Below are positions 1-8,199 of a DNA stretch of 64,000 bases, piece by piece. The notes under the pieces were generated by a model. That model saw nothing but the letters and a program-made list of their open reading frames with translations, searched no databases and was not told the DNA's origin. A program made the translations under genes and the position numbers. Position 1 is the stretch's first letter. The number at the start of each line of letters is the position of its first letter. The DNA comes from Aliirhizobium smilacinae (lineage in GTDB: Bacteria; Pseudomonadota; Alphaproteobacteria; Rhizobiales; Rhizobiaceae), in NCBI RefSeq assembly GCF_006335145.1, contig NZ_VDMN01000001.1, positions 1,116,001 through 1,180,000 of the forward strand. Reading direction: 5' to 3'.

Positions 1-232
1 AAAAGCCTTCCGAAAGCCCGAAATAGCGGGCAAGCCTTAAATCCGTATCGGCCGAGACCGAACGCTTTCCGAGAACGATTTCATTGATGCGTCTCGGGGG
101 AACAACGATGGATCGTGCAAGCTCGTTCTGACTGAGTGCCATTGGCTTAAGGAACTCCTCAAGCAGAATTTCGCCGGGATGCGGGTTGGGCAGCCACTCG
201 GTTTCAGTCGTGGTAATCGACGATTTCAACAT
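1..232 (-). CDS. higA: HigA-type antitoxin, 3' part cut by window edge
   Basis: The first 77 residues are visible. They carry the typical HigA opening (NPHPGEILLEEFL, residues 16-28) and then a Cro/C1-type helix-turn-helix at about residues 33-56 (LSQNELARSIVVPPRRINEI). The family binds and neutralises the HigB ribosome-dependent mRNA interferase and represses its own operon through the HTH. The ATG at 232 lies inside the end of the toxin gene (29 bp overlap), the usual toxin-first order. The C-terminus is outside the window. TTG at 229 is an alternative start. Confidence 0.85.
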   Translation of the reverse strand, partial: MLKSSITTTETEWLPNPHPGEILLEEFLKPMALSQNELARSIVVPPRRINEIVLGKRSVSADTDLRLARYFGLSEGF

Positions 233-488
233 CGGCAGGCCCTCCTTCGGTCCAGACAAAACAGATACGCTTCTGATCGTTGATGCGGATTGAGAAACGG
301 CCGGCAAGATCGCCCTTCAACGCTTCCAAACGGTTTCCGGGCGGCACACGCAGATCACCCAATTCACGTGCCTGATTGAGTAGACGCAGCTTTCTCAGCG
401 CAACAGCCTGAATATCCGGTGGCAGTTTGCGGCTCCTGAGACCCCACCAGATCCGTTCCGTTTCTCGATCCGCAAAATCCCTGATCAT
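204..488 (-). CDS. higB: HigB-like toxin, RelE/ParE superfamily
   Basis: A 94-residue protein with the HigB layout: MIRDFADRETERIWWG start, a central RKLRLLNQA helix, the GNRLEALKGDLAGRFSIRIN core and the ending RICFVWTEG...VEIVDYHD. HigB proteins cleave mRNA at the ribosome and are held inactive by the co-transcribed HigA. I placed the start at 488 because family members begin MIRSF/MIRDF; an upstream start at 524 would run through the palindromic operator at 497-517. The antitoxin overlaps the 3' end. Function is by family, not shown here. Confidence 0.85.
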   Translation of the reverse strand: MIRDFADRETERIWWGLRSRKLPPDIQAVALRKLRLLNQARELGDLRVPPGNRLEALKGDLAGRFSIRINDQKRICFVWTEGGPADVEIVDYHD

Positions 489-496
489 GGCTGCTA

Positions 497-517
497 CTAT
501 AACGCACTGCGTTATAG
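497..517. promoter_or_regulatory. Perfect palindrome, probable higBA operator
   Basis: CTATAACGCA at 497-506 and its exact reverse complement TGCGTTATAG at 508-517 flank one central base, 9 bp upstream of the toxin start at 488. Location and symmetry are those expected of an operator for an autoregulatory HigBA complex. Assignment to HigA is inference from position. Confidence 0.7.
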
Positions 518-608
518 ATAACAATGTATGGATCGGGCCGATGGTTCCTTCATAATGGAATCAATGCTAATCCTCGCTGCACCGTCTTGCCGAGGACCAA
601 AGCAGCCC

Positions 609-1196
609 GTGTTTCGTGTTCCCTTTCTCGTTGCCATCGCGCTTGTCATTGCCTTCGGGGGCGGGATCTGGTCGACCCGGCTGGCGCTCGATGCCACGAT
701 CGGGTTCGGCGCGATCAAGCTCGGTTCATGGGAAGCCTTTCCGGAAGCGCAGACGGCGGATGCAGATCCTTATGCCAAGTCTCACCGCGCCAATGCCGGC
801 AAGCTTCTTTATGCGCGGGCGGAGGGATTGAGCTTCACGGCCGCTACCGACGACAGCGGCGCAAGGCTTTCGGGAAACTGTGCCTACCAGCTCGCCGGCC
901 AGACACCGACTGCGCGGTACTGGACGCTGTTTGCCACCGGACCGGACGGGCGTCCTCCGGCAGCCGACGCGGATCTGCCCTCCTCGCTCAATTCCCGCAT
1001 GGTGGTACGTCTGCCGGACGGTTCGCTCGACATCACGCTGGCATCGCGGGCGCGGGCCGGAAACTGGCTGGCCATTCCGGCGCAGGGCCAGTTTCGCCTG
1101 ACGCTGACCCTGCTCGATACGCCGGCGGCGGGCAGTTCAGGCCTGATCGACCTTGCCATGCCGGCGATCCGCAGGATCGGGTGCGGCAATGTCTAG
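609..1196 (+). CDS. DUF1214 domain protein, membrane anchored
   Basis: About 195 residues. There is one N-terminal hydrophobic helix (VPFLVAIALVIAFGGGIW) followed by a periplasmic DUF1214-type domain containing DPYAKSHRANAGKLLY, RYWTLFA and LTLTLLDTPAAGSSGLIDLAMP. I prefer GTG at 609 because remembered family members begin MFRVPFLVA; ATG codons at 528 and 555 are in-frame alternatives. The stop overlaps the start of the next gene by 8 bp, so the two are probably translationally coupled. DUF1214 and DUF1254 usually occur together, sometimes fused as in the gene at 4373. Biochemical role unknown. Confidence 0.75.
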   Translation: MFRVPFLVAIALVIAFGGGIWSTRLALDATIGFGAIKLGSWEAFPEAQTADADPYAKSHRANAGKLLYARAEGLSFTAATDDSGARLSGNCAYQLAGQTPTARYWTLFATGPDGRPPAADADLPSSLNSRMVVRLPDGSLDITLASRARAGNWLAIPAQGQFRLTLTLLDTPAAGSSGLIDLAMPAIRRIGCGNV

Positions 1197-1800
1197 GTTT
1201 TCCAGGCTCCCCTCCCTCCGGCGCGATTTTCTATGGCTGAAAATCCTGTTTGCGATCGTCACCGGGCTTGTGGGTGCAGCCCTCCTGCACCTGATCATCG
1301 TCTTTTCGCTGCCGCAGTTTTCCCAACGGGACGCCTATACGCGCATCATTGCGGAAGGTGAGAGCCAGCGTTTCTACCGGCTTGGCGAGCAGCCGGACCG
1401 CGCCGGGCTTTCAAAGGAAGACCCGATGATGGAGATGTCCGTCTGCTCCTTCGACATCAGCGAAGCACCGGTCCGGCTGACGGCACCGAATGGTGGCGTG
1501 CCGTTCTGGTCGCTCGGGGTGTTCGACGCCTCGTCGGACGAGATCTTCTCGATCAACGACCGCACCTCCGCGGATCATGTGCTGGATGTGGTGGTCGGCA
1601 CGCCGGCGCAGCTTGCCGCGCTTCGCAAGAGCCTGCCGCGGGGATTTTCCCAGACCGTGCTGGTCGAAACACAGCAGACGGAAGGTTATGCCGTGCTCAG
1701 AAGTTTCGTGACGCATAGAAGCGTCGCTCCGGTCGTGTCGAAATTTCTCGATCAGGCGACCTGCGCTCCGTTTCAGTGGCGCACCAGAGTTCAGTTCTAA
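1189..1800 (+). CDS. DUF1254 domain protein, membrane anchored
   Basis: 203 residues with one membrane segment near residues 15-38 (LKILFAIVTGLVGAALLHL), then a DUF1254-like periplasmic part (VPFWSLGVFDASSDEIFSINDRTS). It overlaps the end of the upstream DUF1214 gene, so the pair forms a two-gene unit. The pair is a split version of the two domains that are joined in the protein at 4373-5413. A hairpin-forming intergenic repeat follows the stop immediately and may end the transcript. No catalytic residues are recognisable and the function is unknown. Confidence 0.75.
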   Translation: MSRFSRLPSLRRDFLWLKILFAIVTGLVGAALLHLIIVFSLPQFSQRDAYTRIIAEGESQRFYRLGEQPDRAGLSKEDPMMEMSVCSFDISEAPVRLTAPNGGVPFWSLGVFDASSDEIFSINDRTSADHVLDVVVGTPAQLAALRKSLPRGFSQTVLVETQQTEGYAVLRSFVTHRSVAPVVSKFLDQATCAPFQWRTRVQF

Positions 1801-1904
1801 AGCGCATCGCGATCCTTCGGATTCGCTTTACACGCTTTAAGCCTTTATTTTATCGCATGTCTTCTGCGCAAAACCGCTGCACGTTTTTGCGCGACATGCT
1901 TTGG
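1801..1904. repeat. Rhizobial intergenic repeat with a strong hairpin
   Basis: The stretch starting GCGCATCGCGATCC and ending GCGCGACATGC resembles an intergenic repeat that I recall from many Rhizobium and Agrobacterium genomes. At 1855-1899 it folds into a long hairpin: GCATGTC pairs with GACATGC and GCGCAAAA with TTTTGCGC. It sits between convergent genes and could act as a terminator for either. The family assignment is from memory; only the hairpin is directly seen. Confidence 0.6.
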
Positions 1905-1914
1905 GTTTTCTGCG

Positions 1915-2103
1915 TCACTTCAGCTCGATACGGACGGCGTGATTTTCGGCCTTGCGGTCCATCCGATCGTCGAAACGCTCGTAACGGACGCCGGTGAACA
2001 TCACGATCTCGCCCGCCAGAGCAAGGTTCGAGGCTGCAGTCGGCACGGAGACCTTTCGGCCTTTCCGATCCCGCCAGACATTCATTACCACTATCTCTGC
2101 CAT
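1915..2103 (-). CDS. Small conserved-looking hypothetical protein (62 aa)
   Basis: Encodes MAEIVVMNVWRDRKGRKVSV followed by an alanine/leucine stretch and a charged tail ending in RIELK. The ATG at 2103 has GGAG six bases upstream, which favours it over the in-frame ATG at 2115. There is no signal peptide or membrane segment. It lies alone, convergent with the DUF1254 gene, and its 3' end abuts the hairpin repeat. I do not recognise a family. The Shine-Dalgarno site and balanced composition are the reasons for listing it. Confidence 0.5.
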   Translation of the reverse strand: MAEIVVMNVWRDRKGRKVSVPTAASNLALAGEIVMFTGVRYERFDDRMDRKAENHAVRIELK

Positions 2104-2775
2104 GCTCGTCTCCATTCAAGGGATCGAGACGGATGAAGACGGTTCGATTTCACCCTGCCCTTTCGGGCCGACGCACCCATGAAGATCCCGGATGGGGCTC
2201 ACGGACATCCGCGTCTCTCTCGTCAAAGCGTCATTTCGCCCAACGCTGCGACATCTCCTGCCGGTTCCGCCTGAGCCGACAGAGGCAGCGACAATCAAAG
2301 TCTACTGCTCTTTCCGGCCTCATGGCCGGTCATGACTGAAATTCAGCCATAACGCGGTTAACAAGACCTTAACGCTAAAGTAGCGCCCGCTGGAAATGCA
2401 TTCTGATGAACCGATCAACAACGCAGTGTTGCAGATTTGGTTCAGTGCGATCACGGTTGAATGCGAAATTCTCGAAGTGCAGGATTGTGACGGCAATCAA
2501 GGAGGTCATTCCTCGCCACTTTTGCCAATCGCGACAACAGCGTATCCGCTGTGGACGAACTGTGCCGAAACGGGCCGTCTTCACCAGACATTAACCCTAT
2601 TGAGCCTAGCATCTCCGTTATCTTAAGCGAGCAATGAGGCTGGCGGAAACGCCAATCGACACTGCCCGCCCACCGGGAGTTTCCAAGGTAAGGTAGATGA
2701 CGTGTCGGCTGCCTCGCGGCGGCCAAACGCATTTGTCGGCACCTCTGTTTGTATTGCGTTTCAAAGAGTTTGCCC
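2104..2775. other. Non-coding gap with one CtrA box
   Basis: Between the 62-aa gene and the DUF2336 gene I see no convincing coding sequence: the short open frames have no ribosome site and unnatural composition. The only clear signal is the CtrA-type box at 2358-2373. No tRNA, riboswitch or obvious terminator was recognised. Confidence 0.5.
2358..2373. promoter_or_regulatory. CtrA-type box TTAA-N7-TTAAC
   Basis: TTAA at 2358-2361, seven bases, then TTAAC at 2369-2373 matches the full CtrA recognition sequence of alphaproteobacteria. It is about 400 bp upstream of the DUF2336 gene and 255 bp upstream of the minus-strand 62-aa gene, so the target is uncertain. Confidence 0.55.
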
Positions 2776-3843
2776 GTGACGAGTGAGTTTCGAGATCTTG
2801 AGAGACCGCAGGCGCTGCGCAGGAAGGACGTCGTGCTGATGGCTACGGTGACGAGCTTCGAGGAGCTCTCCCATCCGACACGTTCGGAGCTGCGGCAGTT
2901 CGCCGAACTCTTCATGCCGATCTTTTCGGCTTCGTCCGACGATGCGCGCCGGCAGGCGGTCGCAGCACTGTCGCAGTCTCCCAATATCCCTCCGTCCGTC
3001 GCCTTTTTTCTCGGCAGCCAGCCGATCGCGGTTGCGGCTCCATTTCTGGTGACCTCGACCTGCCTCACGGATGAGGCACTGATTACCATCGCCCGCTGCC
3101 AGGGCGCGGATCATGCACGCGCGATCGTGCGCCGCGCGGCCCTCTCCCCCACCGTCATCGATGCGCTCGTGGGGCTGCGTCCCGAAACGGTACGGCAATC
3201 CAGAAGTGCCGTTGCGGCAACGGAGGCCGGTTCGACGATCGCCGGGACGTCGAATATCGAAACACCGGTGATCGATACCGATCGGCTGGCGCGGGAAGAA
3301 GATCTGCGCCGCCGGATCAAGCTGCTTGCGGGCCATGTGGAGCGGGCAGACGATGATCGTCTCGGGTTGCGCAGCCTTTCGGAGATACAGGAAGCATTGC
3401 TGGTGCGGTTTGCCCGCAACCGGGAGGTCACGCTTCTCGTCACTGCCCTTTCGGACATCCTGACCACCAGCCGCTGGCTCGCCGAGCGTGTTCTGCTTGA
3501 TCTTTCGGGTCGTCAGCTCGCCACCGTGTTGAAAAGCCTCGGCATGTCATCCTCCGATGCTACCTATATTCTCACCCGGCTCTACGGCCATCTGGCACAA
3601 GCCGCAGACGGCATGTCGCAGGCTGAAAGCCTGTGGCTGTCGCTGAACGAGGACGAGTGCCATGCGCGGGTGGAAGCCTGGCGCAGGGCCGACCGTTACA
3701 CCTACGGCGCGGATCAGGCAGGTTCCAGCATGCAGGCCGGTGCGGCCGAAGATGCCGAGAATGCAGGGGCTTTCACCGAGGACCGGCCATTGCGGACCTC
3801 GGCCACCGTGCGCCGCAGCGCTTCCGGCTTCAGGATCCGCTAA
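2776..3843 (+). CDS. DUF2336 domain-containing protein
   Basis: 355 residues, predicted soluble, helix-rich, with the DUF2336 pattern: SELRQFAELFMPIFSASSDDARRQAVAALSQSPNIP near the N-terminus, followed by repeated helical pairs resembling HEAT-like repeats (DEALITIARCQGADHARAIVRRAALSPTVIDALVG). The GTG at 2776 is preferred because the encoded start VTSEFRDLERPQ looks like family members; ATG at 2749 is in frame. The alphaproteobacterial family has no agreed function. The gene is convergent with the DUF1491 gene, with only 3 bp between the stops. Confidence 0.8.
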   Translation: MTSEFRDLERPQALRRKDVVLMATVTSFEELSHPTRSELRQFAELFMPIFSASSDDARRQAVAALSQSPNIPPSVAFFLGSQPIAVAAPFLVTSTCLTDEALITIARCQGADHARAIVRRAALSPTVIDALVGLRPETVRQSRSAVAATEAGSTIAGTSNIETPVIDTDRLAREEDLRRRIKLLAGHVERADDDRLGLRSLSEIQEALLVRFARNREVTLLVTALSDILTTSRWLAERVLLDLSGRQLATVLKSLGMSSSDATYILTRLYGHLAQAADGMSQAESLWLSLNEDECHARVEAWRRADRYTYGADQAGSSMQAGAAEDAENAGAFTEDRPLRTSATVRRSASGFRIR

Positions 3844-3846
3844 CGC

Positions 3847-4194
3847 TCAGATATCCGGTTTCACGACCGGAAAAAGATCGCCCAATTCGTCGATTTCCAG
3901 CTCCACCAACCACAGGTCGGAATCGAAGCGCAACTCCCTGTCGAGAGCCTCGCGCACAATGTCCGGTTCGACACGCGCGAGCCGTGTCTCGAACTTGCGG
4001 CTACCGTCATCCTCATCGGAAAAGAAGTTCTGCGGCGCCGGCGCATAAAGGCTTTCCAGCCCGTCGCGAAACCGTTGGCGGATAAAGATCGCCCCGGCGG
4101 CCTCCGCTCCCTTGTGCTCAACGGCCGCAAAACCGCCAAGGCCGAAGACGCGGCGGATGAGAGCGGAAACATAGATATCGGAACGGAGGCGCAT
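3847..4194 (-). CDS. DUF1491 family protein
   Basis: 115 residues beginning MRLRSDIYVSALIRRVFGLGG, the hallmark of DUF1491, with AGAIFIRQRFRDGLESLYAP and the acidic-aromatic ending LWLVELEIDELGDLFPVV. The start at 4194 gives the family's usual length; in-frame ATGs further upstream would add an unrelated leader. It is a small soluble protein conserved in Rhizobiales with no known activity. Convergent with the DUF2336 gene. Confidence 0.85.
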   Translation of the reverse strand: MRLRSDIYVSALIRRVFGLGGFAAVEHKGAEAAGAIFIRQRFRDGLESLYAPAPQNFFSDEDDGSRKFETRLARVEPDIVREALDRELRFDSDLWLVELEIDELGDLFPVVKPDI

Positions 4195-4372
4195 GGGGCT
4201 TGCATAGGACGGTTTGCGGGCGGGTGCAAATGCGCCGTCACTTGCCAGTGCGGACGGGTTCGCGGCCTGGCAGTCGAGGATCATTTGCGGTCGCATTTTA
4301 CCGTTACGTAACTCCTGCCCCTGGCCGAGAGCGTCTACCTTTCAACGATGGATGATGTTGGAAGGCGCGACA

Positions 4373-5413
4373 ATGTCGATATGCAAATTTCGGATGGCTC
4401 TCAGTGCAGTACTTCTACTGTCGGTCGGTAGCTATCCGGCATCGGGCGACGCTGTTATCGGCGGGACAATGCCCGTCACCGTAGAAAACTTTTCGCGGGC
4501 CGAAACGGACGTGACAATGGCGGCCTATGCCAAGGAAGACGCGTTCGGCAAGTTCATGCATGCACGAAAGCCTGCATCGATCGACGATCAAAAAATCGTT
4601 CGCATGAACCGCGACACTCTCTACTCTATCGGAGTGTTCGACCTCGATGCCGGTCCGGTGACGCTAAGCCTTCCCGATGCCGGCAAACGCTACATGATGG
4701 CTCAGGTCATCGACGAAGATCACTACACCCACGACATCGCTTATGCGCCGGAGACCAAGTCCTATTCAAAGGAGACGATCGGCACTCGTTATCTGGTGAT
4801 CATCATCCGTACGCTCGTCGATCCGCAGAGCGAAACAGACATCAGGGACGTCCATGAGCTACAGGACAAGACGAAGGCCGAGCAAGCTTCTTCCGGCAAG
4901 TTCGAGGTTCCGAACTGGGATCAATCCTCGCAAGCCAAAGTGAGGGATGCGCTGAAGGTGCTGGGCTCAACCCTGCAGAACTCGGAGCGTATGTTCGGCT
5001 CGAAGGAGGAGACAGACCCGGTGCGCCACCTGATCGGCGCGGCAGTCGGTTGGGGCGGGAATCCAAGCTCGGCCGCGATCTATCTAACCTCCAAACCCAA
5101 GGATGAGAGCGGAAAAGCAATAGAGAGGATTATCGTGAAGGACGTGCCGATAGACGGGTTTTGGTCGATCAGCGTCTATAACGGCAAAGGCTATTTCGAA
5201 AAGAATGATCTCAACGCCTATTCGATCAACAATCTGACCGCAAAGCCATCGAACGACGGGAGCATTGTCGTCCAGTTCGGAGGCTGTAATGCCACCACGA
5301 TCAACTGCATACCGATCATGGAGGACTGGAACTACACGGTGCGCTTATACCGCCCGCGCCCGGAACTGAGCGAGGGAAAGTGGAAATTCCCAGAGCCTGA
5401 ACTGGTCAAATGA
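4373..5413 (+). CDS. Exported DUF1254-DUF1214 protein
   Basis: 346 residues. A Sec-type signal peptide (MALSAVLLLSVGSYPASGDA) precedes a DUF1254 part (MNRDTLYSIGVFDLDAGPVTLSLPDAG... YMMAQVIDEDHYT) and a C-terminal DUF1214 part (DGFWSISVYNGKGYFEKND ... NYTVRLYRPRPELSEGKW). ATG at 4373 is chosen because GGAAGG lies upstream and the signal peptide follows directly. It is the fused counterpart of the split pair at 609-1800. The ending WKFPEPELVK is typical of the family. A terminator-like structure follows at 5478. Function unknown; periplasmic by signal peptide. Confidence 0.8.
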   Translation: MSICKFRMALSAVLLLSVGSYPASGDAVIGGTMPVTVENFSRAETDVTMAAYAKEDAFGKFMHARKPASIDDQKIVRMNRDTLYSIGVFDLDAGPVTLSLPDAGKRYMMAQVIDEDHYTHDIAYAPETKSYSKETIGTRYLVIIIRTLVDPQSETDIRDVHELQDKTKAEQASSGKFEVPNWDQSSQAKVRDALKVLGSTLQNSERMFGSKEETDPVRHLIGAAVGWGGNPSSAAIYLTSKPKDESGKAIERIIVKDVPIDGFWSISVYNGKGYFEKNDLNAYSINNLTAKPSNDGSIVVQFGGCNATTINCIPIMEDWNYTVRLYRPRPELSEGKWKFPEPELVK

Positions 5414-5477
5414 TCGCAATGTGCAGTTGCCCTTAAGGGACCTGTGCCGATCTCAACTCTCAAACCAACGATTGGGG

Positions 5478-5531
5478 AAAACCCCTTCTGATGGCGCCAG
5501 GCGCCGTCAGATCGTGACAACAGGGTTTTTT
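5478..5531 (+). terminator. Intrinsic terminator after the DUF1254-DUF1214 gene
   Basis: A 10-bp stem (CTGATGGCGC at 488-497 of this kilobase, paired with GCGCCGTCAG, 5488-5510) sits inside an outer AACCCC/GGGTTTTTT pairing whose right arm is the T-run at 5526-5531. It lies 65 bp past the stop of the upstream gene. Confidence 0.6.
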
Positions 5532-5684
5532 ATCCGAAATTACGCCGACTTGACGGATGCCATCGACGGTCGCCGTCATTGCCGATACGCCTTCATAGGT
5601 TGCAGCGCGGCTTCTGCCTTTTGACAGGCCGCGTTCCGATCTGTGCTGGGGGTTGCGCAGGTCGAACGTATGAGGAGACCTGTC

Positions 5685-6848
5685 TTGAATTTATTTGAGA
5701 ATAACAGACGCACGTTCATAAAGGGCTTGTGCCTTATGCCTTTCAGCACAGTTTGCTTCAACGCCGCCTCGGCAGCGCAGGATCGGAAACCGTCTGCCTG
5801 GGTCGACACCAACCATTCCGGCAAGGCTGGAGAGCTTGTCGAGGGTGCGCCTGTCTATCGAACGATAGACGAGGCATTGGCAGCGGCTCCCGGAGCCGCG
5901 ACCCAAACTTGGGTGATCGCGATCAAGCCCGGCCGGTATCGGGAAAAGCTGACGGTGACCAAGCCCAATATCTCGTTTGTCGGGGCAGGACGGGACAGTA
6001 CCGTCATCACCTTCGATGCCTTTGCCGGGCAGGACAGGCCGGACGGCCAGGGCCAATGGGGAACGCCGGGTTCGGCGACCGTGACCATCCAGGCTCCGGA
6101 TTTTTCCAGCCGGGGGATCACCATCGCCAACACATTCGATTTTCTGGAAAACGACCGCAGGGACAAAACCAGTTCCGATCGCGTCGGTGCATCGCAGGCT
6201 GTTGCCCTGATGCTCGATACGGGCGCGGACAGAAGTCTTTTTCAGGAGGTGGCTCTCACCGGTTATCAGGATACGCTTTTCGCCAATGTCGGCCGCAGCC
6301 TTTTTGAAGGATGCCATATCAGCGGCAATGTCGATTTCATCTTTGGCGCAGGCGCAGCCTTCTTCGAACGTTGCAATATCGTCAGCCGTTATCGCGGCAG
6401 CGCCGATACGCTTCCCGCCGGCTTTGTCACCGCGCCCAGCACCATGATCGACCAGGAGAGCGGGCTTATCTTCCACAATTGCCGCCTGACCAAGGAAGGC
6501 AGCGACATTCCCGCAGGCAGCCACTATCTGGGGCGGCCATGGCATCCGACCAAAACCTTTGCGGAGGGTCGTTATGCCGATCCCAATGCGATCGGCGTCT
6601 CGGTATTCCTGAATTGCCATATGGATGATCACATCGCCGAAGACGGCTGGACGGCAATGCAGGGGACGGCCCTGACCGGACCGAGAAAATGGTTCCAGCC
6701 GCTGGAGGACGCCCGCTTCTCCGAATATGGCAGCACCGGCCCCGGCGCTTGCATCAATGCCAAGCGCCCGCAGCTGGATGAGGAAAAAGCTGAAATTTAC
6801 AGCATGGCCAACGTGCTGCAAGACTGGCAGCCGACACCGATGCGATGA
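5685..6848 (+). CDS. Exported pectinesterase (carbohydrate esterase family 8)
   Basis: About 387 residues. Pectinesterases remove methyl esters from homogalacturonan, a plant cell wall polymer. The right-handed beta-helix family motifs are all present: GYQDTLF (~193-199, catalytic Asp), GNVDFIFG (~214-221, second catalytic Asp) and LGRPW (~282-286, substrate-binding Arg). The N-terminus NNRRTFIKG followed by a hydrophobic stretch and ASAAQ suggests twin-arginine export. I prefer TTG at 5685 because AGGAG lies 7 bp upstream; ATG at 5670 is in frame but overlaps that site. No other pectin-degrading gene is adjacent. A plant-associated lifestyle is an inference. Confidence 0.9.
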   Translation: MNLFENNRRTFIKGLCLMPFSTVCFNAASAAQDRKPSAWVDTNHSGKAGELVEGAPVYRTIDEALAAAPGAATQTWVIAIKPGRYREKLTVTKPNISFVGAGRDSTVITFDAFAGQDRPDGQGQWGTPGSATVTIQAPDFSSRGITIANTFDFLENDRRDKTSSDRVGASQAVALMLDTGADRSLFQEVALTGYQDTLFANVGRSLFEGCHISGNVDFIFGAGAAFFERCNIVSRYRGSADTLPAGFVTAPSTMIDQESGLIFHNCRLTKEGSDIPAGSHYLGRPWHPTKTFAEGRYADPNAIGVSVFLNCHMDDHIAEDGWTAMQGTALTGPRKWFQPLEDARFSEYGSTGPGACINAKRPQLDEEKAEIYSMANVLQDWQPTPMR

Positions 6849-6931
6849 GTAGAGCGCGTCAGGGCGGCATTGCTGCCCTGAAGCGAGAGGCTCCTGTGAC
6901 GGCCGCCTTTCCCGAAAGGCAGGTCGGCGCC

Positions 6932-6980
6932 AGAGCATTTCCCGACGTAAAACCGGTGCCACTTTTGCTGGAACTGCGCT
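6932..6980. repeat. Rhizobial palindromic intergenic repeat
   Basis: The stretch AGAGCATTTCCCGACG ... AAACCGGTGCCACTTTTGCTGGAA resembles a palindromic element that I recall as common between genes in Rhizobium. The outer arms (GAGCATTTCC and GGAACTGCGCT) pair imperfectly. It lies between convergent genes and touches the stop of the peptidoglycan-binding gene. Family assignment is from memory. Confidence 0.55.
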
Positions 6981-8199
6981 AAAGCGCGCCGATCGCTTTC
7001 AGCTTCTGCAACACGATCTGGTCGGGTTCGCCGGTTTCGGGCAGGCGATAGTGTTTCTGGAAGCGGCGGATGGCGGCCTTGGTCTGGCTGCCGGCGACAC
7101 CGTCGACTTCAACATCGGTATAGGCGATGTTCGACAGGCCCTTCTGGATCTGCAGCACCATTTGCGAGGCAGGTACGGGATCGGGACGTTTGGGCGTCTG
7201 TGCCGGCGAAGTCGCAACCCGGCGCGAGCCGGGGATTTCGGCCGGGGGCGTCATGCCCGGCTGGCGCTCGGAAGAGCGGATTGCGGCGGTGATGGGATCT
7301 TCGTTGCGGGCCGGTGCTTTCACCTGCTGGACGTAAGGCTGGGCAGCGGTGCGGCTTGCAGATCTCTGTGCTTCGGCTTTGGGGACTTCCGCCTTTTGCG
7401 CATCCGCTCTCGGCGCCTGCCGCGGGATCGGCAGCGGCGTGGCTGCGGCCTGAGCCTGAGACCGTGAAGGCGATTGCAGGACGGCCAGCAGTTCCGGCGT
7501 CGCGACACCGCGTTGCGGCAGGCCGGAGGCTTCCTCGAAGAACAGGATGGCGGTTTCGGTGCGCGGTCCCATCAGGCCGTCGTCGGTGCCCTGATAGATG
7601 CCGCGACGGGCAAGTTCGCGCTGGATGCCGGCAACAAGCGCCGGATCGCCTGCCGAGGATGCAGGGGCGGATTGCCCCCCTTGCGTCTGGCCGGCGATGA
7701 TCGAACGGATGTCGTCAACCGGTACGGCTGCCGGAGCCTGTATCGCGGGCTGGGCCACGGGCGAGGCAACGGTCTGGCCCGAAGATGGCTGGCGGGGTGC
7801 GGACTGGCTGGATGACGATTGGGCAGGCGAGTTTTGCCCGCCGGAAGGCGCACGCTCTATCCGGAAGGTGGTGACGTCGGCGGGATCTGCCTGACGGGTC
7901 TGGCGATAACCGGCAATCGCGTTGGGATCGCGCGCATCGCGGGTAGCGAGGAAAGGCGACAGGTGACCGGCCGGCTGGTACCAGAGCGCGTTTGCTGCAA
8001 CAAACGAGAAGGCGACGATGAAGGTCGTGGCATAAAGCGTCGCCTTGGGATTGCGGGCGATGGCGCCGCCGATACCGCGTGCGGAACCCGTCGCGCCGTA
8101 AAGCACGGCAGAGCCGGTACCCGCAAGGATGCGGGACGGAAGGCTTTGTTCCTTCGCTGTCCGTCGCCCCTTAGGCGATTTTCGCTTCCGCGTGGTCAT
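6979..8199 (-). CDS. Membrane-anchored peptidoglycan-binding protein
   Basis: About 406 residues. A basic N-terminus (TTRKRKSPKGRR) precedes one membrane segment (TTFIVAFSFVAANALWY) and a long Pro/Gln/Ala-rich linker. There are two PG_binding_1 domains: one mid-protein (LVAGIQRELARRGIYQGTDDGLMG...) and one C-terminal (VLQIQKGLSNIAYTDVEVDGVAGSQTKAAIRRFQ). Such domains bind cell wall peptidoglycan non-catalytically. The gene overlaps the end of the histidine kinase gene by 29 bp, so the two are probably co-translated, which hints at a link between signalling and envelope or division. No catalytic domain is visible. Confidence 0.8.
   Translation of the reverse strand: MTTRKRKSPKGRRTAKEQSLPSRILAGTGSAVLYGATGSARGIGGAIARNPKATLYATTFIVAFSFVAANALWYQPAGHLSPFLATRDARDPNAIAGYRQTRQADPADVTTFRIERAPSGGQNSPAQSSSSQSAPRQPSSGQTVASPVAQPAIQAPAAVPVDDIRSIIAGQTQGGQSAPASSAGDPALVAGIQRELARRGIYQGTDDGLMGPRTETAILFFEEASGLPQRGVATPELLAVLQSPSRSQAQAAATPLPIPRQAPRADAQKAEVPKAEAQRSASRTAAQPYVQQVKAPARNEDPITAAIRSSERQPGMTPPAEIPGSRRVATSPAQTPKRPDPVPASQMVLQIQKGLSNIAYTDVEVDGVAGSQTKAAIRRFQKHYRLPETGEPDQIVLQKLKAIGAL

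Noticed and set aside
2133..2339. Short open frames in the gap before the DUF2336 gene
   Set aside because: No ribosome sites, unnatural composition and no neighbours in the same frame.
5691..6962. Open frame opposite the pectinesterase
   Set aside because: Antisense shadow; all pectinesterase motifs are on the plus strand.
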